From Phenylobacterium hankyongense (lineage in GTDB: Bacteria; Pseudomonadota; Alphaproteobacteria; Caulobacterales; Caulobacteraceae): a stretch of DNA of 64,000 bases. This document shows positions 55,491 to 64,000 of the stretch, piece by piece; within the stretch, counting starts at the first letter, position 1; every line of letters starts with the position of its first letter. Position numbers and translations under genes: made by a program. Location of the stretch: contig NZ_QFYP01000001.1 in assembly GCF_003254505.1 (NCBI RefSeq), positions 1,658,001-1,722,000 of the forward strand, in the 5' to 3' direction. The notes below the pieces were generated by a model. The model saw only the letters and a list, made by a program, of their open reading frames with translations. It searched no databases and had not been told where the DNA came from.

Positions 55491-56720
55491 GCCGAGGCTG
55501 CGAAGCTCCGCGATCCGCCCGGCCGACAGCCCCGCCCGCTCGCGCAGCACCGCCTCGGTGTGTTCGCCCAGCGCCGGCCCCGGCCAGCGGACCCGGCCCG
55601 GCGTCGCCGACAGCTTCGGAAAGGCGTTCTGCATCTTGATCGCCCCGAACACCGGATGCTCGGTCTCCACGATCGCCTCGCGGGCGACGAACTGCGGGTC
55701 GTCCAGCATGTCCGGCGCGCGGTAGACGCGGCTCGCCGGCACCCCCTTGGCCAACAGCTGCGGCAGCAGGTCGTCGAGCGTCTGGTCGCGGGTCCAGTCG
55801 GCGATGATGTCGTCGAGCTCGCGCTGATGGCGGCCGCGGGCGGCGTGGTCGACGAACCGCGCGTCGGTCTTCAGGTCCGGCCGCCCCATGGCCTCGGCGA
55901 GCCGGGCGAAGACGGTGTCGCCGTTGCCGCCGATCAGGATCATCTCGCCGCCGGCGCAGGGGTAGGCGTTGGAGGGCGCGATGCCCGGCAGGATCGAGCC
56001 GGAGCGCTCGCGCACATAGCCGGTGAGGTCGTATTCGGTGACGGTGTTCTCCATCACCGCCAGCACGCTCTCGTAGAGCGCGGCGTCGACCACCTGGCCG
56101 CGGCCGGTGCGCTCGCGGGCGTGCAGGGCCATGGTGATCCCCATCACCGCATGCATGGCCGCCAGGCTGTCGCCGATGGAGATGCCCGCGCGGGCCGGCG
56201 GCCGGTCGGGCTCGCCGGTGACGTGGCGCAGGCCGCCCATGGCCTCGCCGATCAGGCCGTAGCCGGGCCGCTGCGAATAGGGGCCGGTCTGGCCGAAGCC
56301 GGAGATCCGCGCCATCACCAGGCGCGGATTGGCCTGCGCCAGGCTCTCGTAGGAGAGGCCCCACTTCTCCATGGCGCCGGGGCGGAAGTTCTCGATCACC
56401 ACGTCGGCCTGGGCGATCAGGGCGCGGGCGATCTCCTGGCCCTCAGGCGTGCGCAGATCGAGGCCGACCGACTTCTTGTTGCGCCCGATCACCGGCCACC
56501 AGGGCGACAGGCCATTGGGCAGGCTGCGCCCCCACTGGCGCATGGGATCGCCGGTGCGCGGGTCCTCGATCTTGATCACCTCGGCCCCGAAGTCGCCGAG
56601 GATCTGGCCGCAGAACGGGCCGGCGATCAGGGTGCCCATCTCGATCACCACCAGGTCGGCCAAAGGTCCTGTGGCCAGAGGTCCTGTTGCGGCGGGGGGT
56701 CCTTCGGCGGGGACGGTCAT
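55482..56720 (-). CDS. CaiB/BaiF-type CoA-transferase (class III)
   Basis: The protein has 412 residues from the ATG at 56720 (GAGGAGCCTGC upstream); 20 extra codons are open upstream. Family motifs are IEMGTLIAGPFCGQILGDFGAEVIKIEDPRTGDPMR, then GRNKKSVGLDLRTPEGQEI, ADVVIENFRPGAMEKWGLSYE, and GRGQVVDAALYESVLAVMENTV; the Asp of VDAALYE is the nucleophile. Class III transferases move CoA between organic acids. The acid is not identifiable; the nearest CoA genes are far away. Confidence 0.92.
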   Translation of the reverse strand: MTVPAEGPPAATGPLATGPLADLVVIEMGTLIAGPFCGQILGDFGAEVIKIEDPRTGDPMRQWGRSLPNGLSPWWPVIGRNKKSVGLDLRTPEGQEIARALIAQADVVIENFRPGAMEKWGLSYESLAQANPRLVMARISGFGQTGPYSQRPGYGLIGEAMGGLRHVTGEPDRPPARAGISIGDSLAAMHAVMGITMALHARERTGRGQVVDAALYESVLAVMENTVTEYDLTGYVRERSGSILPGIAPSNAYPCAGGEMILIGGNGDTVFARLAEAMGRPDLKTDARFVDHAARGRHQRELDDIIADWTRDQTLDDLLPQLLAKGVPASRVYRAPDMLDDPQFVAREAIVETEHPVFGAIKMQNAFPKLSATPGRVRWPGPALGEHTEAVLRERAGLSAGRIAELRSLGVI

Positions 56721-56871
56721 GCAGGCTCCTCGGAACGGCGGCGTGGGCCAGGTGGAGCCGCCGGCGGGCCCGGTTGTCAATCCGGCGCCCCGGTCGGGCA
56801 GAGCCGCCGGGCGGCGAATTCCCCTGGAGACTCGGCTTCACTTCTCGGCGTGCCGGGTCTAAGCGCGGCTT

Positions 56872-57552
56872 ATGACCTCCTTCGCCTTCGCCCCGCCCGC
56901 CGTCCCCGCCGTCCCGGTGGAGGGCGAAACCGCCGCCTTCCCGGTCCGCCGCATCCTCTGCGTCGGCCGCAACTACGCCGCGCACCGCCGCGAGATGGGC
57001 GGCGACGACCGCGACCCGCCGTTCTTCTTCGCCAAGCCCGCCGACGCCATCGTCACGCCGGGCGGCGAGGTGCCCTATCCGCCGCGCACCGCCAACCTGC
57101 ACCACGAGATCGAGCTGGTGGTGGCGCTGAACGGCTCGGGCGCCGACCTGACGCCGGAGCAGGCGCTGGAGCTGGTCTACGGCTACGCGGTCGGCGTCGA
57201 CCTGACCCGCCGCGACCTGCAGAACGCCGCCAAGGAAAAGGGCCAGCCGTGGGACTCCGGCAAGGGGTTCGACGCCTCGGCCCCCATCTCGGCGATCCGC
57301 CGATGGACCGGCGCGCCGCCGCAGGGCCGCATCTGGATCTCGGTGGACGGCGAGGTCCGCCAGGACGCCACCGTCGCCGACATGATCTGGAACGTCGGCG
57401 AGGTGATCGCCGAGGCCTCCAAGCTGTGGCGCCTGGCGCCCGGCGACCTGATCTTCACCGGCACGCCGGAAGGGGTTGGTCCGATCCCCCGCGGCGCTAA
57501 GGTGGACGGCGAGGTCGAAGGGGTCGGCCGGGTGACGTTCACGGTGAGCTGA
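56872..57552 (+). CDS. fumarylacetoacetate hydrolase-family protein
   Basis: The protein has 226 residues, a short single-domain FAH protein. The core shows RRILCVGRNYAAHRREMG, FFFAKPADAIVTPGGEVPYPP, the metal-binding Glu pair in LHHEIELVVAL and Asp in GYAVGVDLTRRDLQ, and LIFTGTPEGVGPI at the end. It cleaves C-C bonds in beta-diketo acids such as fumarylpyruvate or fumarylacetoacetate. The next gene, one base overlapping, is an isomerase, which fits the last two steps of gentisate or homogentisate breakdown. The dioxygenase is not in the window. Confidence 0.9.
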   Translation: MTSFAFAPPAVPAVPVEGETAAFPVRRILCVGRNYAAHRREMGGDDRDPPFFFAKPADAIVTPGGEVPYPPRTANLHHEIELVVALNGSGADLTPEQALELVYGYAVGVDLTRRDLQNAAKEKGQPWDSGKGFDASAPISAIRRWTGAPPQGRIWISVDGEVRQDATVADMIWNVGEVIAEASKLWRLAPGDLIFTGTPEGVGPIPRGAKVDGEVEGVGRVTFTVS

Positions 57553-58193
57553 TGAGCTTCGTCCTGCACAGCGCCTGGCGGGCGACCGCGCCCTATCGGG
57601 TGCGGATCGGCCTGGCGCTGAAGGGCGTGGCCTACGACTACGCCGCGGTCGACCTGATCGCCGGCCAGCAGCGCGAGCCCGCCTACCGCGCGGTGAACCC
57701 GCAGGGGCTGACGCCGGCCCTCGACATCGGCGACCGGGTGCTGACCCAGAGCCTGGCGATCCTGGAGTGGCTGGAGGAGGCCTATCCCGAGCCGCCGATC
57801 CTGCCCAAGGCGCCCCTCGACCGCGCCGCCGTCCGGGCCATGGCCGGGATCATCGCCTGCGACATCCATCCGCTGAACAACACCCGCGTCGGGCGCAAGC
57901 TGCACAAGATGGGCGTCGACCAGGCCGGCATCCTGGCCTGGACCCAGGGCTGGATCGTCGACGGCTTCGACGCCCTGGAGCCGATGTTGGCGCGCCATGG
58001 CGCCGGCTTCGCGTTCGGCGACCAGCCGACCCTCGCCGACTGCTGCCTGATCCCGCAGGTCTATTCGGCCAACCGCTACGAGGTCGACCTGACGCCCTGG
58101 CCGGCCATCCGCGCGGTGGCCGAGCGCGCCGCCGATCATCCCGCCTTCGCGGCCGCCCACCCGGATCGCCAGCCCGACGCCAGGCCGGCCTGA
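57552..58193 (+). CDS. maiA: zeta-class glutathione transferase (maleylacetoacetate/maleylpyruvate isomerase-like)
   Basis: The protein has 213 residues. The thioredoxin-fold half starts SFVLHSAWRATAPYRVRIGLALKGVAYDY and the segment NPQGLTPALDIGDRVLTQSLAILEWLEE is typical of MaiA. In other members the glutathione-activating motif is RSSAAYRVRIAL or SSCSWRVRIAL; here it reads RATAPYRVRIGL, with Thr in the Ser position. The C-terminal helical domain has IACDIHPLNNTRV and FGDQPTLADCCLIPQVYSANRYEVDL. It is translationally coupled to the FAH gene. Confidence 0.88.
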   Translation: MSFVLHSAWRATAPYRVRIGLALKGVAYDYAAVDLIAGQQREPAYRAVNPQGLTPALDIGDRVLTQSLAILEWLEEAYPEPPILPKAPLDRAAVRAMAGIIACDIHPLNNTRVGRKLHKMGVDQAGILAWTQGWIVDGFDALEPMLARHGAGFAFGDQPTLADCCLIPQVYSANRYEVDLTPWPAIRAVAERAADHPAFAAAHPDRQPDARPA

Positions 58194-58240
58194 CCGGAGA
58201 CGAGCTTGCGCTGGCCGTTCCGGAGGCCTAGAGCGCGGCC

Positions 58241-58855
58241 ATGCTCGATCATCTGAAGGCGAACAACCGGGCCTGGGCCGACCGCAAGGTCTCCGCCGAC
58301 CCTGGCTTCTTCAAGCGGCTGGAGGGCCAGCAGGCCCCCGAATACCTGTGGATCGGCTGTTCCGACAGCCGGGTCCCGGCCAACGAGATCGTCGACCTCG
58401 ATCCCGGCGAGCTGTTCGTGCACCGCAACGTCGCCAACCTCGCGCCGCCGCAGGACGCCAACTACCTGTCGGTGCTGCAGTTCGCCGTCGACGTCATCAA
58501 GGTAAAGCACATCATGGTGGTCGGCCACTACGGCTGCGGCGGGGTGGCCGCGGCGGTGGACGGCGAGCGCCGGGGCCTGGTGGACCACTGGCTGCACCCG
58601 ATCCGCGAGGTCCACCACGACCACCGCCACGAGCTGGAGGCCCTCGACGGCGACCGGGCCCGCTGGGACCGCCTGGTGGAGCTGAACGTCATCCGCCAGG
58701 TCAAGAACGTCGCCTCCGACCTCTTCGTGCAGGACGCCTGGGCCCGCGGCCAGGAGCTGTGCGTCCACGGCTGGGTCTATTCGCTGGCCAACGGCCTGGT
58801 GACCGATCTGAACGTCAGCGTCCACCGCGCCGAGGAGATCGAGCGGCTGGGCTAG
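58241..58855 (+). CDS. can: beta-class carbonic anhydrase
   Basis: The protein has 204 residues. The zinc ligands are in LWIGCSDSRVPANEI (Cys and Asp) and VVGHYGCGGVAAAV (His and Cys). The FVHRNVANLAPPQDANYLSVLQFAV block is the family core. It hydrates CO2 to bicarbonate in the cytoplasm. It is separate from the preceding GST gene by 47 bases and could be cotranscribed with it. Confidence 0.95.
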   Translation: MLDHLKANNRAWADRKVSADPGFFKRLEGQQAPEYLWIGCSDSRVPANEIVDLDPGELFVHRNVANLAPPQDANYLSVLQFAVDVIKVKHIMVVGHYGCGGVAAAVDGERRGLVDHWLHPIREVHHDHRHELEALDGDRARWDRLVELNVIRQVKNVASDLFVQDAWARGQELCVHGWVYSLANGLVTDLNVSVHRAEEIERLG

Positions 58856-58985
58856 CCCTGCGCGGCGACGCTCCCGCGCGCCCGGATCTTCATGCTGAAC
58901 AGGGATTTACCGTCTCTGGCGCCGCATTCCTTTACGCTGACCGGGTGACCTTGCCCGCTACTTCGTCAGGAATCGGGGCTGCCCC

Positions 58986-60551
58986 ATGGCTATCGGCAAC
59001 GTCACTCGCAAGCTTCGCGACCGCCTGCTCCGCGGCGCGCGGGACGACCGCGGCGCGACGGCGGTGGTGTTCGCCCTGAGCATCGCCGTCCTGGCGCCGA
59101 TGGCGCTGGGGGTGTTCGACGTCTACACGGCCACCGAACAGCGCGGGAAGCTGCAGGACGCTCTCGACGCCGCCACGCTCTACGCCGCCCGCTCCACCGC
59201 CCAGACCTCGGCGGACGTCGACGCCATCGGCGACAAGGCCCTGGCGGCCAACCTGTCGATGATGCAGGGCGTGGTGCTGAAGTCCTCCAACTTCACCCTG
59301 TCCGGCAGCACGGTGCTGGCCTCGGCCTCGGTGCAGATGCCGAGCTTCGCGCCGGTGGTCTCCGGCTCGGGCGTCGTCAGCGCCTCGTCCGAGGTCAAGC
59401 GCGCCGGCAAGATCGAAGTCGCCCTGGTGCTCGATAACACCGGCTCGATGTCGCAGAACAACAAGCTGCCGAACCTCAAGGCGGCCGCCAACAGCCTGAT
59501 CGACAAGCTGGTCCTCGCCTCGCAGCGGAGCGCCGACCCGACCCCGCTGCGCATCTCGCTGGTGCCGTTCTCCTCGACCGTCCGCGTCCAGGGCACGACG
59601 GCGCTGACCAACTACGTCAGCCCCACTCAGCGGGGAACCGCCATCCCGGGCTGGATCGATCCGATGGCGACGTCGCGCTGGAACGCCAGCGCCGACATCT
59701 TCAGCGCCCAGACCGATCGCCTGGCGCTGATGAAGAGCCTCGGCCAGCCCTGGAACGGCTGCGTGGAGACGCGCGCCGAGCCCTACGACATCCAGGACAC
59801 GGCGCCGGACAGCGCCACGCCGGACAGCATGTTCATCCCGTTCTTCGCCCCGGACGAGAAGGGCGGCCGGAACAACCCGTCGTCGGGCTATAGCAACAGC
59901 TACACCGCCGACCCTTCTTCGGGCACCGATCTCACCAAGCTCAAGGCGGTCAGCAAGTACGTTGGCGTCACCAGCGTGCCGAGCGGCACGGGTCCCAACG
60001 TCGGCTGCGCGATGCAGACCATCGTGCCGCTCACCACCGCCAGCGCCTCGGTGAAGGCCGCCATCAACGGGATGACCGCGGTGGGCGAGACCAACATCCC
60101 CATGGGACTGCTCTGGGGCTGGCTGAGCATCAGCCCGACCGGGCCGCTGAACGCCAAGGGCGCACCGTACCAGACCGCCGATCTGCGCAAGGTCATCGTG
60201 CTGATGACTGACGGTCAGAACACCTTCCAGAACCGCAGCAACTCCTACGGCTCCTACTACGACGGCCTGGGGTACGCGTTCCAGAAGCTGCTCAGCGGAC
60301 TCGGCGTCAGCTCCAGCGACGCTGACCGTACGACCGCCATGGACAACCGGCTGAGCGCGCTCTGCACCAACATCAAGGCCAAGAACATCACCGTCTACAC
60401 GGTGCGGGTGGACGTCACGACCGGCTCCAGCAGCCTGCTGCAGAACTGCGCCTCGTCGCCGGACAAGTTCTTCAACGTGCAGTCGGCGGGGATGAGCGTC
60501 GCCTTCGACTCGATCGCGGACTCGATCCAGAACCTGCGCCTGAGCAAGTAG
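58986..60551 (+). CDS. TadG-like pilus-assembly protein with VWA domain
   Basis: The protein has 521 residues. The N terminus DDRGATAVVFALSIAVLAPMALGVFDVY is a TadE/TadG-type pilin-like helix with RGATA before the hydrophobic segment. Residues about 140-515 contain a von Willebrand A domain with the metal-ion site DNTGSMSQ (about 152) and VIVLMTDGQNTF later. Most of it is in the periplasm. TadG proteins belong to tight-adherence (Flp) pilus systems, but no other tad gene is here, so it may be a stand-alone paralogue. Its codon use resembles its neighbours. Confidence 0.88.
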   Translation: MAIGNVTRKLRDRLLRGARDDRGATAVVFALSIAVLAPMALGVFDVYTATEQRGKLQDALDAATLYAARSTAQTSADVDAIGDKALAANLSMMQGVVLKSSNFTLSGSTVLASASVQMPSFAPVVSGSGVVSASSEVKRAGKIEVALVLDNTGSMSQNNKLPNLKAAANSLIDKLVLASQRSADPTPLRISLVPFSSTVRVQGTTALTNYVSPTQRGTAIPGWIDPMATSRWNASADIFSAQTDRLALMKSLGQPWNGCVETRAEPYDIQDTAPDSATPDSMFIPFFAPDEKGGRNNPSSGYSNSYTADPSSGTDLTKLKAVSKYVGVTSVPSGTGPNVGCAMQTIVPLTTASASVKAAINGMTAVGETNIPMGLLWGWLSISPTGPLNAKGAPYQTADLRKVIVLMTDGQNTFQNRSNSYGSYYDGLGYAFQKLLSGLGVSSSDADRTTAMDNRLSALCTNIKAKNITVYTVRVDVTTGSSSLLQNCASSPDKFFNVQSAGMSVAFDSIADSIQNLRLSK

Positions 60552-60554
60552 GCC

Positions 60555-61508
60555 TCAGGCCAGCTTGATCTCGCGCAGGCGCTCCTGGAGGTATTCGTCG
60601 GCGGTGATCGGCTGCGGGTAGCGGTCGGGGTGCTCGGCGTCCACGCAGTTGGGCAGGGTGCGGATCTCGTAGTCCGAGTTGAAGTGCAGGAAGAACGGCG
60701 TCGAGTAGCGCGGGAAGCCGCGGCGCTCCGGCGCCGGATTGACCACCCGGTGCGTCGTCGACGGCAGGCGGTGGTTGGTCAGCCGCTGCAGCATGTCGCC
60801 GATGTTGCACACCAGCGCCCCCGGCGGCGGGTTGATCGCCAGCCAGCGGCCGTCGCGGTCCAGCACCTCCAGCCCGGCCTCCTCGGCGCCGAGCAGCAAG
60901 GTGATGACGTTGATGTCCTCGTGCGCACCGGCGCGGATGTGCGGGCCGTCCTTCGGCACCGGCGGATAGTGCAGCAGGCGCAGGATCGAGTTGCCGAAGT
61001 CGACGGTGGACTCGAAGAAGCGGGGCTCCAGGCCGAGGTAGGCGGCGATCGCCTCCAGCACCTTCAGGCCCATCTGGTCGAGGGCGTCGTAGAGCCAGCC
61101 GACGGTCTCGTGAAAGCCGGGGACATCGGCGTCGGGCCAGACGTTGTCGGGCATGTGGCTGCGGAAGCGGTGACCGGGCGGCAGGTCGCGGCCGACGTGC
61201 CAGAACTCCTTCAGGTCGTAGTGCTCGGCGCCCTTGGCGGTCTCGATCCCGAACGGGGTGTAGCCGCGCTGGCCGCCGACCGGCAGCTTGTACTTGCGCT
61301 TCTCGTCCTCCGGCAGGGCGAAGAAGGCCTTGCCGGCGGCCACCGCCGCATCGATCCGGTCCTGCGGGATTCCGTGGTCGGAGATCACCGCAAAGCCGTA
61401 GCGGGCGAAGGATCCGCCCAGGCGCTGGGCGAAGCCGTCGAAGTCGCGGCTGAACTGGTTGAACGAGACGGGCTCGATGGCGGGCGCGGCGGCGTGGGCT
61501 TGGCTCAT
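60555..61508 (-). CDS. isopenicillin N synthase-like Fe(II)/2-oxoglutarate oxygenase
   Basis: The protein has 317 residues. The N-terminal DIOX_N region is SRDFDGFAQRLGGSFARYGFAVISDHGIPQDRID. The iron facial triad is His and Asp/Glu in AGAHEDINVITLL and the distal His in STTHRVVNPAPERRGFPRYSTPFFLHF, where the Arg-x-Ser binds 2-oxoglutarate. Such proteins hydroxylate or desaturate small molecules; the substrate is unknown. It follows the antiporter gene by 9 bases on the same strand. Confidence 0.88.
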   Translation of the reverse strand: MSQAHAAAPAIEPVSFNQFSRDFDGFAQRLGGSFARYGFAVISDHGIPQDRIDAAVAAGKAFFALPEDEKRKYKLPVGGQRGYTPFGIETAKGAEHYDLKEFWHVGRDLPPGHRFRSHMPDNVWPDADVPGFHETVGWLYDALDQMGLKVLEAIAAYLGLEPRFFESTVDFGNSILRLLHYPPVPKDGPHIRAGAHEDINVITLLLGAEEAGLEVLDRDGRWLAINPPPGALVCNIGDMLQRLTNHRLPSTTHRVVNPAPERRGFPRYSTPFFLHFNSDYEIRTLPNCVDAEHPDRYPQPITADEYLQERLREIKLA

Positions 61509-61517
61509 CCGCCGTTT

Positions 61518-63407
61518 CTACACGTCCTCGCGGTCGCCCTCCACCCGGGCGAGCGCGTCGCGGGCCCGTGCGGCCTCGGCCCCGTCCTCCTCCGCGGCGA
61601 TGCGCGCCATCTCCGCCCGCAGCAGCTTCTCCATGGTCTGGCGTGAGGCGACGGTGGCGGAGATGTAGCGTTCCTGCTCGCCGTAGGCCGGCTGCAGCTG
61701 CTTGAACAGCACCAGGTCCTGGTCGCGGAACAGGTTGGCCGCCCGCGCGGCGAACCGCTCCGACTGGCCGAGCCGCACCAGCGCCCGGCGGCCGAAGTTC
61801 AGTGCGCCCTCGAAGGTCTCGCGCTCGACTTCCCGCGAGCCGGCCTTCAGCAGTTCGTAGGCGTGCGGCCGGTCGAAGGCGCGGGCCAGGATCGTCAGCT
61901 GCGGGAAGGCCTCCGCGGCCGCCGCCACCAGCTGCAGGGCCTTGTCGCGGTCGTCGATGGCCACCAGCAACAGCTTGGCCTTCTCGATGCCGGCGGTGCG
62001 CAGCAGGTCCAGGCGCGTGGCGTCGCCGTAGTGCACCCGCCAGCCGAAGCGGCGGATCAGGTCGATCTGCTCGATGCTGGAATCCAGCAGCACCACCTTG
62101 AAGTTGTTGGCCATCAACAGGCGGGTGGCGATCTGCCCGAAGCGGCCGAAGCCGGCCACGATGACGTCGGGATCGCCTTCGTCGAAGGGCAGGCGCTCGG
62201 GCTCGGCGTGCTGCTGCGGGCGGGCGAGCACGAAGCGTTCGTGGGCGGCGAGCGCGAACGGCGTCAGCGCCATGGAGAGCGCCACCACGGCGGTCAGCAG
62301 CTTCACCATCTCGGCGTCCATCACCAGGGCGCCGCCGGCGAAGCCCAGCAGCACGAAGGCGAATTCCCCGCCCTGCGCCAGCGCCACCGCGGTGGTCGCC
62401 GCGTCGCGCGACGACCGGCGGAACAGCCGGCCGGCGGCGTACATGGCCAGCGCCTTGACCAGCATCAGGCCCAGCACCAGGCCGATCAGCAACAGCGGCC
62501 TCGCGCCGATCACCGAGAAGTCCAGGCCGGCGCCGACGGTGATGAAGAACAGGCCGAGCAGCAGGCCGCGGAACGGCTCGATGTCGGTCTCCAGCTCGCG
62601 GCGGAACTCGCTCTCCGCCAGCACCACCCCGGCCAGGAAGGCGCCCAGCGCCGGCGACAGGCCGACCAGCTCCATCAGCGCCGCCACCGCCACCACCAGC
62701 AGCAGGGCCGAGGCGGTGAAGATCTCCCGCAGGCGCGCGGCGGCGATGAACCGGAACAGCGGCTGCGTCAGGTAGCGCCCGCCGACCACGACCGCGGCCA
62801 CCGCGGCCAGCACCGCCAGCGCCCGGGCCCAGCCGGGCAGGGCGTCCAGCATGCCGGCGTCGTGCGCCGTCGCGCCGGCCGCGCTCCCCTGCGGCGTCAG
62901 CAGCGGCAAGAGGGCGAACAGCGGGATCACCGCCAGGTCCTGGAACAGCAGCACCCCGAACGAGGCCTCGCCGACGGGCCCCTGGCGCAGGCCCTTCTCC
63001 TCCAGGCTCTGCAGCACGATGGCGGTGGAGGACATGGCCAGGATCAGGCCGGCGGCCACGGCGGTGCGCCAGTCCAACCCAAAGGCCATGGCGGCTGCGG
63101 CCACGAGGGCCGCCGTGCCGAGCATCTGGGCCAGGCCCAGGCCGAAGATCGAGGTGCGCATGCGCCACAGCAGCGCCGGGCGCACCTCCAGGCCGATCAG
63201 GAACAGCAGGATGACCACGCCGAACTCGGCGAAGCGCATCACGTCGCCCTGCGGCCCGACCAGGTTGAGCAGGAAGGGTCCGACCAGCACCCCGGCGATC
63301 AGGTAGCCCAGCACCGAGCCCAGCCCCAGCCGCTTGGCGATCGGCACCGAGACCACGCCGGCGGCGAGGTAGACCAGCGCCTGGATGAGGAGCGAGTGGC
63401 TGTTCAT
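61518..63407 (-). CDS. CPA2-family monovalent cation:proton antiporter (KefB/KefC-like)
   Basis: The protein has 629 residues. Twelve or so membrane helices (about 5-390) include VILLFLIGLEVRPALLWRM, AMSSTAIVLQSLEEKGL and FGVLLFQDLAVIPLFALLPLL, where the Gln-Asp and following motifs mark the CPA2 group. The RCK-N domain (about 405-520) starts VIVAGFGRFGQIATRLLMANNFKVVLLD, a Rossmann fold that binds NAD or AMP, then ends in a charged helical tail. Kef systems export K+ upon electrophile stress when glutathione adducts bind. No KefF/KefG ancillary protein gene is next to it. Confidence 0.9.
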   Translation of the reverse strand: MNSHSLLIQALVYLAAGVVSVPIAKRLGLGSVLGYLIAGVLVGPFLLNLVGPQGDVMRFAEFGVVILLFLIGLEVRPALLWRMRTSIFGLGLAQMLGTAALVAAAAMAFGLDWRTAVAAGLILAMSSTAIVLQSLEEKGLRQGPVGEASFGVLLFQDLAVIPLFALLPLLTPQGSAAGATAHDAGMLDALPGWARALAVLAAVAAVVVGGRYLTQPLFRFIAAARLREIFTASALLLVVAVAALMELVGLSPALGAFLAGVVLAESEFRRELETDIEPFRGLLLGLFFITVGAGLDFSVIGARPLLLIGLVLGLMLVKALAMYAAGRLFRRSSRDAATTAVALAQGGEFAFVLLGFAGGALVMDAEMVKLLTAVVALSMALTPFALAAHERFVLARPQQHAEPERLPFDEGDPDVIVAGFGRFGQIATRLLMANNFKVVLLDSSIEQIDLIRRFGWRVHYGDATRLDLLRTAGIEKAKLLLVAIDDRDKALQLVAAAAEAFPQLTILARAFDRPHAYELLKAGSREVERETFEGALNFGRRALVRLGQSERFAARAANLFRDQDLVLFKQLQPAYGEQERYISATVASRQTMEKLLRAEMARIAAEEDGAEAARARDALARVEGDREDV

Positions 63408-63575
63408 CGGCCTAGGGTAGGGGCGCGGGGCGCGGGGCGGGAGTCATGGCCGCACTATGGAGCGTCCCTTCGCCCCGCGCGCACGGATTTCTTCGCCGCG
63501 GGGAAAGTTCACCTCTTGGTGAATTTCTTGCGCGGCGGTGTTCTCAAGCCGCGATTTCGAGCGTAAAGGCCGAGC

Positions 63576-64000
63576 ATGGTCAGCAAGCTACAGACAAGCG
63601 CCGCGGACGCCCTGGCAGGGGTCCTGTTCGACGGCATGACGATCATGGCAGGCGGCTTCGGCCTCTGCGGGATCCCCGAGAACCTGATCGCCGCGATCCG
63701 CGACGCCGGCGTCAAGGACCTGACGGTGGTCTCCAACAACTGCGGGGTCGACGGCTTCGGGCTCGGCGTGCTGCTGGCCGGCGGCCAGATCCGCAAGATG
63801 ATCTCGTCCTATGTCGGCGAGAACAAGCTGTTCGCCGAGCTCTACCTCTCCGGCCAGCTGGAGCTGGAGTTCAACCCGCAGGGCACGCTGGCCGAGCGCA
63901 TCCGCGCCGGCGGCGCCGGCATCCCGGCGTTCTTCACCAAGACCGGCGTCGGCACCCTGGTGGCCGAGGGCAAGGAAGTCCGCGAGTTCGACGGCGAGAT
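63576..64000 (+). CDS. scoA: 3-oxoacid CoA-transferase subunit A (3' end outside window)
   Basis: The frame starts at the ATG at 63576 and stays open to the end of the window (about 141 codons). The translation [21 protein letters not shown], then [41 protein letters not shown], and [49 protein letters not shown] is the classical subunit A of succinyl-CoA:3-ketoacid CoA-transferase (normally about 230 residues), used in ketone-body and acetoacetate use. Subunit B would lie just beyond the window. It is divergent from the Kef gene. Confidence 0.93.
   Translation, partial: MVSKLQTSAADALAGVLFDGMTIMAGGFGLCGIPENLIAAIRDAGVKDLTVVSNNCGVDGFGLGVLLAGGQIRKMISSYVGENKLFAELYLSGQLELEFNPQGTLAERIRAGGAGIPAFFTKTGVGTLVAEGKEVREFDGE

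Noticed and set aside
58986-60551. start of a tad pilus island
   Set aside because: Neighbouring genes are carbonic anhydrase and an oxygenase; no tadABC, cpa or flp gene is seen.

Overview
The window is about 70% G+C with strong GC3 bias and carries alphaproteobacterial marker systems: the NepR/EcfG/PhyR general stress response, the cell-cycle phosphotransferase ChpT, HWE and HisKA_2 histidine kinases, several TonB-dependent receptors, a DUF3553 gene beside chpT, and MASE4 and entericidin genes. Together these point to Caulobacterales, most likely Phenylobacterium or a close relative of Caulobacter. This assignment is by gene content and recognition, not by a search. The window looks chromosomal and mostly vertically inherited. 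I saw no prophage, no complete insertion sequence, no CRISPR array, and no rRNA or tRNA gene.

Layout. 0-10 kb: envelope and metal functions (Gly/His-rich surface protein, beta-lactamase-fold protein, CDF exporter divergent from a COG0523 GTPase across a Zur-like palindrome, two tandem exbD genes, WD40 protein, nitroreductase, MtgA). 10-20 kb: alanine dehydrogenase, M28 peptidase, a haem lipoprotein plus TonB receptor divergent from a membrane-anchored winged-helix protein, and DedA, TSUP and OsmC proteins. 20-30 kb: a molybdenum module (moaA-D-E-B-C, a MocA-like transferase, an IorAB-type hydroxylase and a cytochrome c), then a CysG-like protein. 30-44 kb: MHS transporter, hybrid kinase, glutaryl-CoA dehydrogenase, MASE4 kinase, an iron-uptake locus (Fur-like box, siderophore receptor, PiuC-type oxygenase, small membrane protein), cysQ, DUF3553, then chpT-cheY-cheR. 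44.5-53.8 kb: a general stress response (GSR) island. 54-64 kb: HWE kinase, CaiB CoA-transferase, FAH/GST pair, carbonic anhydrase, TadG-like protein, 2OG oxygenase, Kef antiporter, and the start of scoA.

The most informative region is the GSR island. Besides nepR-ecfG-phyK and divergent phyR, reading the intergenic DNA gives ten exact matches to the EcfG promoter form GGAAC-N16/17-CGTT. They sit in front of nepR, phyR, an entericidin lipoprotein, two DUF1328 proteins, two small secreted or membrane proteins, a glycine-zipper lipoprotein, a membrane protein/lipid-kinase/phosphoesterase operon, and a DUF883/holin-like pair (which has two). An eleventh, near-consensus copy lies upstream of a 120-nt intergenic transcript candidate with a C8 loop and a strong terminator. 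I propose this as a GsrN-type stress small RNA. The promoter position also corrects the nepR start, giving a 62-residue NepR.

Several repeat families interrupt the gene-dense sequence. One is a CGCGGGGATGA hairpin pair that in one place brackets a frameshifted GIY-YIG nuclease gene and in another brackets nothing. Others are a perfect 29-bp inverted repeat built of 9-bp units, and several other hairpin-rich intergenic repeats. Start codons below were chosen from ribosome binding sites, family length and operon overlaps. Where the choice is weak this is stated.
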